Assembly (NCBI GenBank): GCA_001603505.1
Contig: LUZC01000099.1
Coordinates: forward strand, 1-37,275
Length of the DNA: 37,275 nt
DNA from: Bacteroidales bacterium Bact_11
Lineage (GTDB): Bacteria; Bacteroidota; Bacteroidia; Bacteroidales; UBA932
Reading direction: 5' to 3'
This document shows, one piece after another, positions 16,474-25,135 of this stretch; the stretch's first letter is position 1; each line of letters starts with the position of its first letter. The position numbers and the translations under genes were made by a program. The notes beneath the pieces are model-generated. The model worked only from the letters and a program-made list of their open reading frames with translations. It searched no databases and was not told the origin of the DNA.

Positions 16474-18261
16474 TCAGCGGCATTTCTTCTTGAGCCAACG
16501 GGCCACTTCCGGCGACAGACGGTTCTTCAGCATGCGGTACACCACGCGGTTGTAGGCACGCACCCACTCCAGTTCGCTCTTGTTCATGAGTTTCTTCACG
16601 AGGATCGACGTATCGATGTGGCAGCAGGTAAGGGTTTCGAAACTCAGGAACGTGCCGAATTCACTCTTGCCTTCCTCGCGGCAAAGCACCAGGTTTTCGT
16701 GGCGGATGCCGTGCTTTCCCTCCCGGTACAGGCCCGGTTCGTTGGAGGTGACCATACCCGGCAGCATCGGCTGCGGATTGAAGTTCTGGCGGATGGACTG
16801 CGGTCCTTCGTGAACGCCGAGATAGAAACCGATGCCATGGCCCGTGCCATGCCCGAAATTGCGACGGGTTACCCAAAGAGGACGGCGGGCCAGCGCGTCG
16901 ATCTGGCATCCGGCCGTCCCTTCCGGGAACACGGCCAGCGTCAGGTCGATCATGCATTTAAGCACCAGGGTGTAATCTTCCCGTTCCAGTCGGGAACAGC
17001 GACCCATCGGCACGGTGCGGGTAATATCGGTCGTGCCGAACAGATATTGTCCGCCCGAATCCACGAGATACAAGCCTTTGGGCTTGATTTCGGCCGATCC
17101 GTCGCGGGGCGTGCTGTAGTGCGGCAGCGCCGCATTGGCGCCGTAGGCGGAAATGGTCTCGAAACTGTTGCCACGGTAGCCGTTGATCTGTGCACGGAGC
17201 GAATTGAGGTGCACCGCAGCATCCCACTCCGTAATGTGTGCACCGCTCTTGACGGACGTCTCGAGCCAATACAGGAAATTTTCTACCGCGATGCCGTCTT
17301 CGATACAGGCGCGCCGGAAACCTTCCAGCTCCTTTTTGTTCTTGACCGCCTTGCGAAGGATGACGGGCGATTCGCCGAATTCGATCTGCGTATCGACGAA
17401 GTATTTGCAAAGTGTCTTGTAGGTGTGGTAATTGAGCGTGGAAGGATCCACGAAAAGGCGCCCGCACTCCTCATGGCGGTCTTCCAGTGCTTCCTCCAAC
17501 ACGGCGTAATCTGCATTGATCACGTCGCTGGCCTCCGGGACATCCGACACGTTGCGGACGAACCAGATCACGCTGCGCTGCGTCACCAGCAAGAAGGAAA
17601 TGACATACGGATTATAGTCGATGTCGGAGCCGCGTACATTGAGCAGCCACGCAATCTCGTCGAGCGACGTCAGGAACATCGCACCGCAGCCTTTCTTCTC
17701 CAGTTCCTTGCGAAGCCACGCAATCTTTTCACGGCGCGTTTCGCCCATGGTCTTTTCATCAAGCCACATGACGTCGGAGTGCGGCATGGCAGGGCGATCG
17801 AGCCAGAAGTCGTTCAAAAGGTCGGCCTTGTCGATCAGTTCGTAGCCGCCCAGGCCATAGGTTTCCCGAAGGGCTTTGTCGAGGGTTTTCACGGCGCCTA
17901 CGCTCTGGCAGAGTCCGTCGAAGGCCACCCGCACCGGTTTGGTCGGGAAACGGGAGGCAAGCCACAGCGGAATCGGGATTTCTTCCGGTACGCGGGTTTT
18001 GTGGAGTTCGATGCCCGTTCCGGCAAGCTGCTGGTTCGCCTGGATGAAATAACGGCTGTCGGTCCAGAGGCCGGCGTGGTCCTGCGTGACGACAAGGTCA
18101 CCCGCTTCACCTGTGAAACCGCTCACCCATTTCACCTGTTGCCAGCGGGGAGCGGGATATTCGCTGCTGTGGGGATCGGTACCGGAGATAATGACGGCGT
18201 CGTAGCCGAGCGAGCGGATCTGCGCAATCCGGCCTGCGTATAGATTGTTGTTGTCTGCCAT
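16474..18261 (-). CDS. aminopeptidase P family (M24B) metallopeptidase
   Basis: 595 residues, the long three-domain Xaa-Pro aminopeptidase form. Two N-terminal creatinase-like domains (MADNNNLYAGRIAQIRSLGYDAVIISGTDPHSSEY and the later LRKELEKKGCGAMFLTSLDEIAWLLNVRG) precede the catalytic pita-bread domain. There the metal ligands are visible as LVDSGGQYLFGTTDITRT (two Asp), GHGTGHGIGFYLGVHEG (His), TSNEPGLY (Glu) and HGIRHENLVL (Glu). It removes N-terminal residues before proline in the cytoplasm. The frame continues 45 codons upstream into the terminator and rluA, but MADNNN at 18261 is the sensible start and has a -7 box 4 nt before it. The porin gene follows 15 nt downstream. Confidence 0.94.
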   Translation of the reverse strand: MADNNNLYAGRIAQIRSLGYDAVIISGTDPHSSEYPAPRWQQVKWVSGFTGEAGDLVVTQDHAGLWTDSRYFIQANQQLAGTGIELHKTRVPEEIPIPLWLASRFPTKPVRVAFDGLCQSVGAVKTLDKALRETYGLGGYELIDKADLLNDFWLDRPAMPHSDVMWLDEKTMGETRREKIAWLRKELEKKGCGAMFLTSLDEIAWLLNVRGSDIDYNPYVISFLLVTQRSVIWFVRNVSDVPEASDVINADYAVLEEALEDRHEECGRLFVDPSTLNYHTYKTLCKYFVDTQIEFGESPVILRKAVKNKKELEGFRRACIEDGIAVENFLYWLETSVKSGAHITEWDAAVHLNSLRAQINGYRGNSFETISAYGANAALPHYSTPRDGSAEIKPKGLYLVDSGGQYLFGTTDITRTVPMGRCSRLEREDYTLVLKCMIDLTLAVFPEGTAGCQIDALARRPLWVTRRNFGHGTGHGIGFYLGVHEGPQSIRQNFNPQPMLPGMVTSNEPGLYREGKHGIRHENLVLCREEGKSEFGTFLSFETLTCCHIDTSILVKKLMNKSELEWVRAYNRVVYRMLKNRLSPEVARWLKKKCR

Positions 18262-18265
18262 ATTG

Positions 18266-18273
18266 CAAATATA
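18266..18273 (-). promoter_or_regulatory. -7 box abutting the M24 peptidase start
   Basis: On the minus strand this reads TATATTTG (TAnnTTTG), 4 nt before the ATG. It begins immediately after the U-tract of the upstream terminator. No -33 box is seen. It suggests a leaderless transcript. Confidence 0.55.
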
Positions 18274-18274
18274 A

Positions 18275-18312
18275 CAAAAAAAGAGATGCCGGGATAAGCC
18301 GGGCATCTCTTT
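18275..18312 (-). terminator. intrinsic terminator after the RluA gene
   Basis: On the minus strand the arms AAAGAGATGCC and GGCATCTCTTT (18312-18302 and 18290-18280) close over a short GC-rich middle. Read on through the last three T's of the arm, the strand has a run of seven T's. The 5' arm starts within the RluA stop codon. It is a textbook Rho-independent terminator built on a copy of the dispersed palindrome. Confidence 0.85.
18286..18306. repeat. 21-bp palindrome, copy used as terminator
   Basis: ATGCCGGG, loop ATAAG and CCGGGCAT keep the 8-5-8 layout, with one G/C exchange in the left arm. GAG and CTC flank it and lengthen the stem. Confidence 0.65.
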
Positions 18313-19009
18313 ACCGTAATTGAATCCAATCGACGGGGGCCTCGAAGGTGATTTCTTCTTTTCGGACGGGATGAAGGAAGGTAATGCGGCGGGCATGGAG
18401 GGAAATGCCGCCGTCGGGATTGGAGCGCGGAGCGCCGTACTTGAGGTCGCCCTTGATGGGACACCCTATGGTGGACAGCTGGCAGCGGATCTGGTGGTGG
18501 CGTCCGGTGAGGAGTTCCACCTCCACCAGATGATAGCGTTCCGTATCCTTCAACACGCGATAACGCAGACGCGCGAGTTTCGTACCGTTGCGCTCATGGT
18601 CGTACGCATAGCTCTTGTTCTGCTTCTCGTTTCGGTAGAGCCAGTGCTGGAGTTCCCCTTCCGCCGGGTCGGGCCTGGCGCAGGTGAGCGCCCAGTAGGT
18701 CTTGTGCACGTCGCCGTCGCGGAACATCGCGTTGAGCCGTTCCAGGCATTTCGACGTCTTGGCAAAAACGGCGATGCCGCTCACCGGGCGGTCGAGCCGG
18801 TGCGGCACTCCCATGAAAACATGACCGGGCTTGCCGTCCCGCTGCGCAATGAAAGCTTTCAGCGTTTCGCTCAGCGGCTCGTCGCCCGTCTTGTCGCCCT
18901 GGACAATCTCCCCCACCCGCTTGTTCAGGATCAGCAGGTGGTTGTCTTCAAAAAGAATCCGGCGAGCCAGGTCGCCGGATTCCTCTTCTGTCAATTCGCG
19001 GTACACCAT
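18311..19009 (-). CDS. RluA family pseudouridine synthase
   Basis: 232 residues comprising only the catalytic domain, without the N-terminal S4 domain of RluC/RluD. The active-site motif is PHRLDRPVSGIAVFAKTSK, in which the Asp of HRLDRP is catalytic. The earlier ILFEDNHLLILNKRVG and the later LLTGRHHQIRCQLSTIGCPIKGDLKYG (the family's GRxHQIR motif) are also diagnostic. It isomerises uridine to pseudouridine in rRNA or tRNA; the modified position cannot be told. The start ATG at 19009 follows a -7 box by 4 nt and the gene ends at its own terminator, so it looks like a single-gene unit between dnaK and the M24 peptidase. Confidence 0.94.
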   Translation of the reverse strand: MVYRELTEEESGDLARRILFEDNHLLILNKRVGEIVQGDKTGDEPLSETLKAFIAQRDGKPGHVFMGVPHRLDRPVSGIAVFAKTSKCLERLNAMFRDGDVHKTYWALTCARPDPAEGELQHWLYRNEKQNKSYAYDHERNGTKLARLRYRVLKDTERYHLVEVELLTGRHHQIRCQLSTIGCPIKGDLKYGAPRSNPDGGISLHARRITFLHPVRKEEITFEAPVDWIQLR

Positions 19010-19013
19010 ACCG

Positions 19014-19021
19014 CAAAGATA
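19014..19021 (-). promoter_or_regulatory. -7 box abutting the RluA start
   Basis: On the minus strand this reads TATCTTTG (TAnnTTTG), 4 nt before the ATG and just downstream of the dnaK stop. No -33 TTTG is seen. It would give a leaderless transcript. Confidence 0.55.
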
Positions 19022-19027
19022 CGTTTT

Positions 19028-20944
19028 TTATTTCACTTCTTCGTAGTCCACGTCTTCGGGGCCGTTGTTGTCGGAGCCTCCGTTCTGCGGGCCCTGCTGG
19101 CCGCCGAAGCCTGCACCCGGATCGGCCTGCGGACCTTGCTGCTGGGCAGCGCGGGCCATGTCTTCGCTGGCGGCATGCCAGGCGTTGTTCAGCGCCTCGG
19201 TGGCACGCTCGATGTCGGCGAGATTCTGGCTCTTGTGAGCCTCCTTTAGCTGGCCGAGGGCATTCTCGATGGCGCCCTTCTTGTCGGTCGGAATCTTGTC
19301 GCCATATTCCTTCAGGTTCTTCTCCGTCTGGAAGATCATGGCGTCGGCAGCGTTGATCTTGTCGATGCGCTCCTTCTCGGCCTTGTCGGCAGCCTCGTTG
19401 GCCTTCGCCTCGTCGCGCATCCGCTTGATCTCGTCTTCCGACAGGCCGGAAGAGGCCTCGATGCGGATCTTCTGCTCCTTGCCGGTGGCTTTGTCGCGGG
19501 CCGACACATTCAGGATGCCATTAGCATCGATGTCGAAGGACACTTCGATCTGCGGCACGCCACGAGGGGCCGGAGTGATGCCGTCGAGATTGAAGCGGCC
19601 GATGGTCTTGTTGTCTCGGGCCATCGAACGCTCGCCCTGCAGCACGTGGATCTCCACGCTCGGCTGATTGTCGGCAGCCGTCGAGAACACCTCGCTCTTG
19701 CGCGTAGGGATGGTGGTGTTGGCGTCGATGAGTTTCGTCATCACACCGCCGAGGGTTTCGATACCCAGCGAAAGCGGAGTGACGTCGAGCAGCAGCACGT
19801 CTTTCACGTCGCCGGCAAGGACACCGCCCTGGATGGCGGCACCGACTGCCACGACTTCGTCGGGGTTCACGCCCTTGTTGGGCGTCTTGCCAAAGAACTT
19901 CTCCACGATCTGCTGGACGGCGGGGATTCGGGTGGAACCGCCCACGAGCAGCACTTCGTCGATATCGGAGGTCTGCAGGCCGGCATCGCGCAGGGCCTTG
20001 CGGCACGGCTCGATAGTAGCCTGGATCAGGCTGTCGCAGAGCTGTTCGAACTTCGCGCGGGTCAGCGTCTTGACCAGGTGCTTCGGCACGCCGCCCACCG
20101 CCGTGATATACGGCAGGTTGATCTCGCTGGAACTCTGGTTGGAGAGCTCAATCTTCGCCTTTTCAGCGGCTTCCTTCAGGCGCTGGAGGGCCATCGGGTC
20201 CTGACGCAGGTCGATGCCGTTCTCGCTCTTGAATTCATCGGCCAGCCAGTCGATGATCTTGTGGTCGAAGTCGTCACCGCCCAGGTGCGTATCGCCGTTG
20301 GTGGACTTCACTTCGAAGACGCCGTCGCCGAGCTCCAGGATGGAGATATCGAACGTACCGCCACCGAGGTCGAACACGGCCACCTTCATGTCCTTGTTCT
20401 TCTTGTCGAGGCCGTAGGCCAGTGCGGCGGCCGTCGGCTCGTTGATGATTCGCTTCACGTTCAGGCCGGCGATTTCACCCGCCTCCTTGGTGGCCTGACG
20501 CTGCGAGTCGCTGAAGTAGGCCGGCACGGTGATGACGGCTTCCTTCACTTCCTGACCGAGGTAATCCTCGGCCGTCTTCTTCATTTTCTGCAGCACCATC
20601 GCGCTGATTTCCTGCGGGCTGTAGAGTTTGCCGTCGATATCCACGCGCGGGGTGTTGTTGTCGCCGCGAACCACCTTGTAGCTCACGCGCTCAGCTTCCT
20701 TCGTCACGCGGTCATAGGTCTCGCCCATGAAACGCTTGATCGAGAAGATGGTCTTCAGCGGGTTGGTGATGGCCTGACGCTTGGCCGGATCGCCGATCTT
20801 GCGCTCGCCGTTGTCGGCGAATGCCACGACGCTCGGCGTGGTGCGCTTGCCTTCGCTGTTGATGATGACGGTCGGCTCGTTGCCTTCCATGACCGCTACG
20901 CAAGAGTTCGTAGTTCCGAGGTCAATTCCAATAATTTTTGCCAT
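19028..20944 (-). CDS. dnaK: chaperone protein DnaK (Hsp70)
   Basis: 638 residues, a full-length Hsp70. It is the ATP-driven chaperone working with DnaJ and GrpE, neither of which is in this window. The ATPase domain shows [10 protein letters not shown] (residues 6-15), [31 protein letters not shown] and [10 protein letters not shown]. The interdomain linker is [15 protein letters not shown], followed by the substrate-binding beta domain with [14 protein letters not shown] and the helical lid. The C-terminus is Gly/Gln/Pro-rich and ends DVDYEEVK, as in Bacteroidales. The frame extends 17 codons upstream, but MAKIIG at 20944 is the family start and has a proper Shine-Dalgarno. Its leader carries a strong hairpin and a motif shared with htpG. 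Confidence 0.98.
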   Translation of the reverse strand: MAKIIGIDLGTTNSCVAVMEGNEPTVIINSEGKRTTPSVVAFADNGERKIGDPAKRQAITNPLKTIFSIKRFMGETYDRVTKEAERVSYKVVRGDNNTPRVDIDGKLYSPQEISAMVLQKMKKTAEDYLGQEVKEAVITVPAYFSDSQRQATKEAGEIAGLNVKRIINEPTAAALAYGLDKKNKDMKVAVFDLGGGTFDISILELGDGVFEVKSTNGDTHLGGDDFDHKIIDWLADEFKSENGIDLRQDPMALQRLKEAAEKAKIELSNQSSSEINLPYITAVGGVPKHLVKTLTRAKFEQLCDSLIQATIEPCRKALRDAGLQTSDIDEVLLVGGSTRIPAVQQIVEKFFGKTPNKGVNPDEVVAVGAAIQGGVLAGDVKDVLLLDVTPLSLGIETLGGVMTKLIDANTTIPTRKSEVFSTAADNQPSVEIHVLQGERSMARDNKTIGRFNLDGITPAPRGVPQIEVSFDIDANGILNVSARDKATGKEQKIRIEASSGLSEDEIKRMRDEAKANEAADKAEKERIDKINAADAMIFQTEKNLKEYGDKIPTDKKGAIENALGQLKEAHKSQNLADIERATEALNNAWHAASEDMARAAQQQGPQADPGAGFGGQQGPQNGGSDNNGPEDVDYEEVK

Positions 20945-20951
20945 AATGTAT

Positions 20952-20958
20952 TCTCCTT
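20952..20958 (-). promoter_or_regulatory. Shine-Dalgarno of dnaK
   Basis: On the minus strand AAGGAGA lies 7 nt before the dnaK ATG. A strong Shine-Dalgarno is notable because most genes in this window have none. It fixes the start at 20944. Confidence 0.75.
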
Positions 20959-20983
20959 TTTTTGTTTTTTCGTATCCAATAAA

Positions 20984-21009
20984 GCGTCGGCGCATTGTCG
21001 CACCGACGC
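20984..21009 (-). promoter_or_regulatory. stable hairpin in the dnaK leader
   Basis: On the minus strand GCGTCGGTGC and GCGCCGACGC can form ten pairs (one G-U) over a 6-nt loop. It lies between the shared chaperone motif and the Shine-Dalgarno. It could be a leader structure affecting stability or translation. Only TTTATT follows, so a terminator is less likely. Confidence 0.55.
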
Positions 21010-21021
21010 CCTATCATTTTA

Positions 21022-21061
21022 CGAAGATTGTGCCAGCCGCCGTAAACTGACATTGTGGCAG
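21022..21061 (-). promoter_or_regulatory. two-part chaperone motif upstream of dnaK
   Basis: On the minus strand CTGCCACAATGTCAG (21061-21047), an 11-nt spacer and TGGCACAATCTTCG (21035-21022). The first part is an imperfect 6-3-6 inverted repeat. The same two parts with the same 11-nt spacer lie upstream of htpG at 29940-29979. It is not CIRCE. The second part resembles a -24/-12 element but lacks the GC at -12. Likely the regulated promoter or operator. Confidence 0.6.
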
Positions 21062-21067
21062 AAATCC

Positions 21068-21082
21068 GGGCGATACACGCCC
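21068..21082 (-). terminator. weak hairpin after the fimbrial operon
   Basis: GGGCG and CGCCC form a 5-bp stem with a 5-nt loop, 3 nt after the stop of the last fimbrial gene. Only GGATTTCTG follows, so U-tract support is poor. It may slow read-through into dnaK. Confidence 0.35.
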
Positions 21083-21085
21083 TCG

Positions 21086-24000
21086 TCAAATCCTTCGGAC
21101 CCAGAATTGGCAGGAAGCGGTCAGTGTCTGGAGTGTCCCGTAGCGGTACGAAGAATAGTAGATGGAGAGTGTGTATGGGCCGCCCGGTTCGAACTCACCC
21201 ATATCGATGTCGTCGCCGGCCACATAGGTACGCCCGATTTCACTGACCGTATAATAATCCAATCCGCCCGCCTGCTCCACAACCGAGGTGCCGTCATTGA
21301 AAGATACCTTTCCACGCGGCTTGACGTTCTCGCTTGGGGCGTATTCCGTACCAAAGATTACTTCCAACGCCACGGCATATTTCGGGTAAAGCATCAGCGA
21401 GACAACCACTTCTTCGCCGCCATACGTCACCCGGAAAGAACTATCAGTTCCTGTCTCCGGGATGCTTGCCGCCACGCATGTGTACGCGTTCGCGGAGTGA
21501 GAGGTACCCCAGGCATATCCCCATCCGGCATCCGCCGTCACATCTTCATCCTCCCCGTAATCGTATCGGGCAAGACAGACAAAGGAAATCGTCTCACCAT
21601 AGGCCAGCGCGTTGGAAGGAGCTCCGGCACTGGCATACGCATCGGGGACATAGATCGACTGTAGGACCTTGCCCCTGACCGTAAGCGTCGAAGAGGCCGA
21701 GAGTCCCTGCGCCGCCGCCGGACCCGTTCCCGCATATACTGCCGTAACAGAAGTACTGCCGGACGCCGTGCTGCCATTGCATCCCGTGACCAGTCCCGCA
21801 TCCACAGTCGCGAGGGAGGTGTTCCCACTCGTCCAGAGGAATTCTTCAGGCGAAGATGTCACCGCCTCCCAATCGCCGCCGCTTCCGCTCAGGCGGCGCA
21901 GCAGCGTCGCCGTAAGCACCAGGCTGCCTCCCGCAGAGAGGGAAGCCTCCGTTGGATCAATTGTCACTTGGTAATCATACGATACAACAGGATCGTTCAC
22001 GGTCAGTTCCACACAGTCATCCATGGAAGCCGTCACCGTTCCGAATTCTCCCGAATAGCTGCCACCAATGCGCGTCGTGCCCGTCGCTAGCCCGGTGGCC
22101 GTTCTTGTCGAAGGATCGACCGATGCCACGCCAGAATCGCCCGTCGAAATCGAGGAAAGCGTTACCGGCGAGTCGGAAGGATCACCGGAAGGAAGACCGC
22201 CGACAAAGGCCTGCGTATAGAGGATGCCCGTATACTCGCCGGTCGTGGCACCCACGTCCACCGACGTGTCTCCTTGAATGACCAATCGTACATAGGCGTA
22301 GGACGACTCGCCCGCTTCGACGGTAATGTCGAGATAGGCACTCATTCCTCCATAGGAAGCCGTCATGCGGGCGACACCGGCTGAGATGCCTGTTACCTGT
22401 TGGTTCAAAGAACTGTACTCGGCTATCGTTGCGATGTCCGGATTCGAACTCCACCATTCGACGTCACTATTGTATAATAGATCAGAATCTCCGTTGGTAT
22501 AGATTGCCCGGCAACGAATGCGGGTCGTCTCTCCCACCGGGATCGTGGTGCGGTCCACTCCAGGCAAAACGGGTTCCACCTCCAGGTGATCAAGAATCAA
22601 CGGTTCTTCCTCGACCGTCGAGATAAATGCGTCATCGCAATACTCCGCTGAGAGTACGACGCCTTCGTACACCGCCCGATATAGTCCCAGTCCCACTTCC
22701 GAACCAGCCAATGCCGTGTTTCCGGAGAAGACGACGACATCGTCTCCGTACACGAGTTCATATCCTACGGGAGAAGCATCGGACACCTCTTCCCAATCGG
22801 TTTCGCCGAAGGGGCGACGCCACAAGGAAGCAGACATTTCAGCCGTTCCGGTGCCGGTGTACAGGATTTCATAGGATTCCCCGTTTGCACGGGTGATGGC
22901 CCTGTACTCATGGGAAGGAACGATCCGGATGCGCAAATCATCGGTTTTCCGTCCGTCGAGGGTACTGATCGTGGCCAAGCCAGTTACGGTCTCAGATGCC
23001 GCTTCTGCCGTGAAATACAGTGTTTCGGTCGAAGAGTCGACCGCTATGGCCTCCGTCCCGGATGAAGGTGTGACCTCGACTGTTCTACCGGCGTCGGTAA
23101 AGACACGTACCCCTGCTTGCAACAACCGCTCATCCACCGACAAACTATACGCCATCCCGACCGGTTGTTTCACCACCGGACCGGCCACTGCCCCTCCCTG
23201 CCTCAAAGACAACGACCCATCGGCCCATGACAGCCGACGGGTATCGGCATACGATCCCGCTTCAATCTTCCACAATGCGGTCGGCGTTCCTTCATCGGCC
23301 AACTGCAAAGCGGATTCGATGGCCGATTCCGTCAAGACCAGCGTCACAGTATGCGCCACGTTGCGTTCCACGTCGAAATTGGTCGTAGCATCCTTGCCCA
23401 GATAGCATCGATACGTAATCGGCACAGCCAGTCCGCTGCCGTCGGTCAACCCAACGGTTCCAGCAATCTCCACAAAGGAAGGATGAGCCCCGGCAGCAGC
23501 AATCGAGGCGGGTTTCTTATTCCATGCGTCTGTATTGCCCGGGAGCAGATTGCCATTCATATTTTCTGCGGCAAAGAAAGTCACGGCGGACCCCCTGTTC
23601 AAAGCTTTCACATCACCCGTCGATGCGGCATCCGTGGCAGTGACTACCCCCACGGCATTGCTGCCGGCAAATGCCCGTACGCTGGTAGGACCTTTGATCG
23701 ACACGGACGTAGCAGTAAATGAAAAGCCCGCATCCGCCGTTCCGGGATAGAGCGCGCTCTTGTCCAGAACGATATCTACCTTTCCCACCAGCCGCTTCAT
23801 GCGCACCGGCAGTACGGAACCTCCATGAATCTGCGCTGCCGTAAACCCGATTTCCGCTCCATGCCAGGCCATCGGCACTGCCGACAATTCCGTCATATCG
23901 ATGCCTGTAACCCGCCAGGACTCCATATCGGCAACCGTCGTCACACCCACGGTAAACTGTCCGCGGACATCACCGACGTTTGCGACGGCATACCATTCGT

Positions 24001-24292
24001 AGGAGCATCCTGCGATAACAGCGATATCGGTCATATCCGCACCCGAAGGTTGATAGTACTTCGCCGTCAGGACACCGCCCTCGAATTGCAGCAGGCACCA
24101 GTCAGCGATTTCGGCGGGATCGCCGGTAAATGCACTCTTCGCCCCGACCGATGAAGAATCTACCAGCGGGACAATCGACAGCCGACTTCCGACGCATACG
24201 ACGCCGTGGGCCTGTTCTTCCGTACACGAAATCGACAGGAAGGCCGCCAGCAGGACGGCCCCTGTCCAGAACCAAAGAAATGTTTTCATCAA
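21086..24292 (-). CDS. large Ig-repeat fimbrial tip-like lipoprotein
   Basis: 1068 residues, the last gene of the fimbrial operon. A lipoprotein signal ends FLSISC (cysteine 23). Residues about 24-330 look like a fimbrillin-type domain: VKALNRGSAVTFFAAENMNGN resembles the DUF4906/Mfa-like tip proteins. The remainder contains about five tandem immunoglobulin-like modules of the Big_2 type (for example VEWWSSNPDIATI...VTGISAGVARMTASYGG, and LWTSGNTSLATVDAGLVTG). By analogy with type V pili, such a long modular protein would sit at the fimbrial tip and act as an adhesin; this is inference from position and domains. It starts 8 nt after the FimB/Mfa2 gene. The downstream neighbour is dnaK. A shorter start at the second Met is equally possible. 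Confidence 0.78.
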   Translation of the reverse strand: MMKTFLWFWTGAVLLAAFLSISCTEEQAHGVVCVGSRLSIVPLVDSSSVGAKSAFTGDPAEIADWCLLQFEGGVLTAKYYQPSGADMTDIAVIAGCSYEWYAVANVGDVRGQFTVGVTTVADMESWRVTGIDMTELSAVPMAWHGAEIGFTAAQIHGGSVLPVRMKRLVGKVDIVLDKSALYPGTADAGFSFTATSVSIKGPTSVRAFAGSNAVGVVTATDAASTGDVKALNRGSAVTFFAAENMNGNLLPGNTDAWNKKPASIAAAGAHPSFVEIAGTVGLTDGSGLAVPITYRCYLGKDATTNFDVERNVAHTVTLVLTESAIESALQLADEGTPTALWKIEAGSYADTRRLSWADGSLSLRQGGAVAGPVVKQPVGMAYSLSVDERLLQAGVRVFTDAGRTVEVTPSSGTEAIAVDSSTETLYFTAEAASETVTGLATISTLDGRKTDDLRIRIVPSHEYRAITRANGESYEILYTGTGTAEMSASLWRRPFGETDWEEVSDASPVGYELVYGDDVVVFSGNTALAGSEVGLGLYRAVYEGVVLSAEYCDDAFISTVEEEPLILDHLEVEPVLPGVDRTTIPVGETTRIRCRAIYTNGDSDLLYNSDVEWWSSNPDIATIAEYSSLNQQVTGISAGVARMTASYGGMSAYLDITVEAGESSYAYVRLVIQGDTSVDVGATTGEYTGILYTQAFVGGLPSGDPSDSPVTLSSISTGDSGVASVDPSTRTATGLATGTTRIGGSYSGEFGTVTASMDDCVELTVNDPVVSYDYQVTIDPTEASLSAGGSLVLTATLLRRLSGSGGDWEAVTSSPEEFLWTSGNTSLATVDAGLVTGCNGSTASGSTSVTAVYAGTGPAAAQGLSASSTLTVRGKVLQSIYVPDAYASAGAPSNALAYGETISFVCLARYDYGEDEDVTADAGWGYAWGTSHSANAYTCVAASIPETGTDSSFRVTYGGEEVVVSLMLYPKYAVALEVIFGTEYAPSENVKPRGKVSFNDGTSVVEQAGGLDYYTVSEIGRTYVAGDDIDMGEFEPGGPYTLSIYYSSYRYGTLQTLTASCQFWVRRI

Positions 24293-24300
24293 ATGATAGT

Positions 24301-25116
24301 TTATCGGAATATGGCGGTCATGCCCACCTCGGTCCAGTCGGCCAGGCGTACATACGCAAGCATCGACGCAAAATCCACCCGCACCTCATAATCCGGAAGC
24401 GGATCCGCCTTGGTCAGAACCGTCATCGTGCGGCCGATCGGTACCGTGTAGAGCCGGTGGTACAAGTCACGGTCATATATTTCGAGCACCAGGCGGTCGT
24501 CAATCTGTCGGGGAATCCGGACGCGGAACCATCCGGACGCATCCGCATCCTGCACCGTGTAGAGATACTCCCCCGCCACGGCCACCCCGTCGCGCACATC
24601 CAGCCCGCACGAAGAACCCCGGATTACCAGGTTCCAGTTCCGAAGCAAGGAGCCACCCTGATTATCGGTAATAAATAGTGTAGAAAACTGCTTGACAGGG
24701 GTCAGGAGGCAATATGCCTCTTCTCCCGAACAGTCCACCTCCGAAACGTGCAGATACAGCGAGTCGGCCTGATTCCCGGGCGCATATACGATCCGTGTCC
24801 CGTCGGAGGTCCAGGGCAGCGAGTCGGAAGGAGAAACCACGGCCACGACTTTTGTCTGGTTGCGCGAGACGCGGTACTCGGCCGTAGAGGGACATTCATC
24901 CAGGGATTGCTCTCCCGACAGTTCCAGGCCTGGAGAAAACAGTTCCACCCGAACGAACCCCGCAGGATCCGCACCATGACCGCCTTGAAGGATGTACCGG
25001 TAATCCACATCCAGGTAGCACGGGCACTCCTTCCGGTCTTCCAGCACCGAACAGGACGCCGGCAGGACCATCAGGGCCCCGATCACAAATAAATACGCAT
25101 ATGACAAACGGTTCAT
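24301..25116 (-). CDS. FimB/Mfa2 family fimbrial anchor
   Basis: 271 residues, the usual size of FimB/Mfa2 proteins, which terminate and anchor type V fimbriae in the outer membrane. A lipoprotein signal ends VLPASC, followed at once by SVLEDRKECPCYLDVDY, the diagnostic N-terminus of the family (acidic-basic pair, then Cys-Pro-Cys). Two beta-sandwich transthyretin-like halves are expected; KQFSTLFITDNQGG and the late LTKADPLPDYEVRVDFASM fit this. It lies 19 nt downstream of the fimbrillin gene and 8 nt upstream of the tip-like gene, in the order seen in fimbrial operons of this type. No independent promoter is seen. The family assignment is good; polymer-length control is known from Porphyromonas relatives, not shown here. 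Confidence 0.86.
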   Translation of the reverse strand: MNRLSYAYLFVIGALMVLPASCSVLEDRKECPCYLDVDYRYILQGGHGADPAGFVRVELFSPGLELSGEQSLDECPSTAEYRVSRNQTKVVAVVSPSDSLPWTSDGTRIVYAPGNQADSLYLHVSEVDCSGEEAYCLLTPVKQFSTLFITDNQGGSLLRNWNLVIRGSSCGLDVRDGVAVAGEYLYTVQDADASGWFRVRIPRQIDDRLVLEIYDRDLYHRLYTVPIGRTMTVLTKADPLPDYEVRVDFASMLAYVRLADWTEVGMTAIFR

Positions 25117-25135
25117 GGTGCGGAAATATCACCCG

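Noticed and set aside
16345-18243. 632-codon plus-strand frame opposite the M24 peptidase
   Set aside because: Antisense shadow; no domain features, and the metal-binding motifs of the peptidase are on the minus strand.
21022-21061. CIRCE, sigma-32 or canonical sigma-54 control of dnaK and htpG
   Set aside because: There is no TTAGCACTC-N9-GAGTGCTAA and no sigma-32 pattern, and the -24/-12-like element lacks GC at -12 in both genes; I report it only as an unnamed shared motif.
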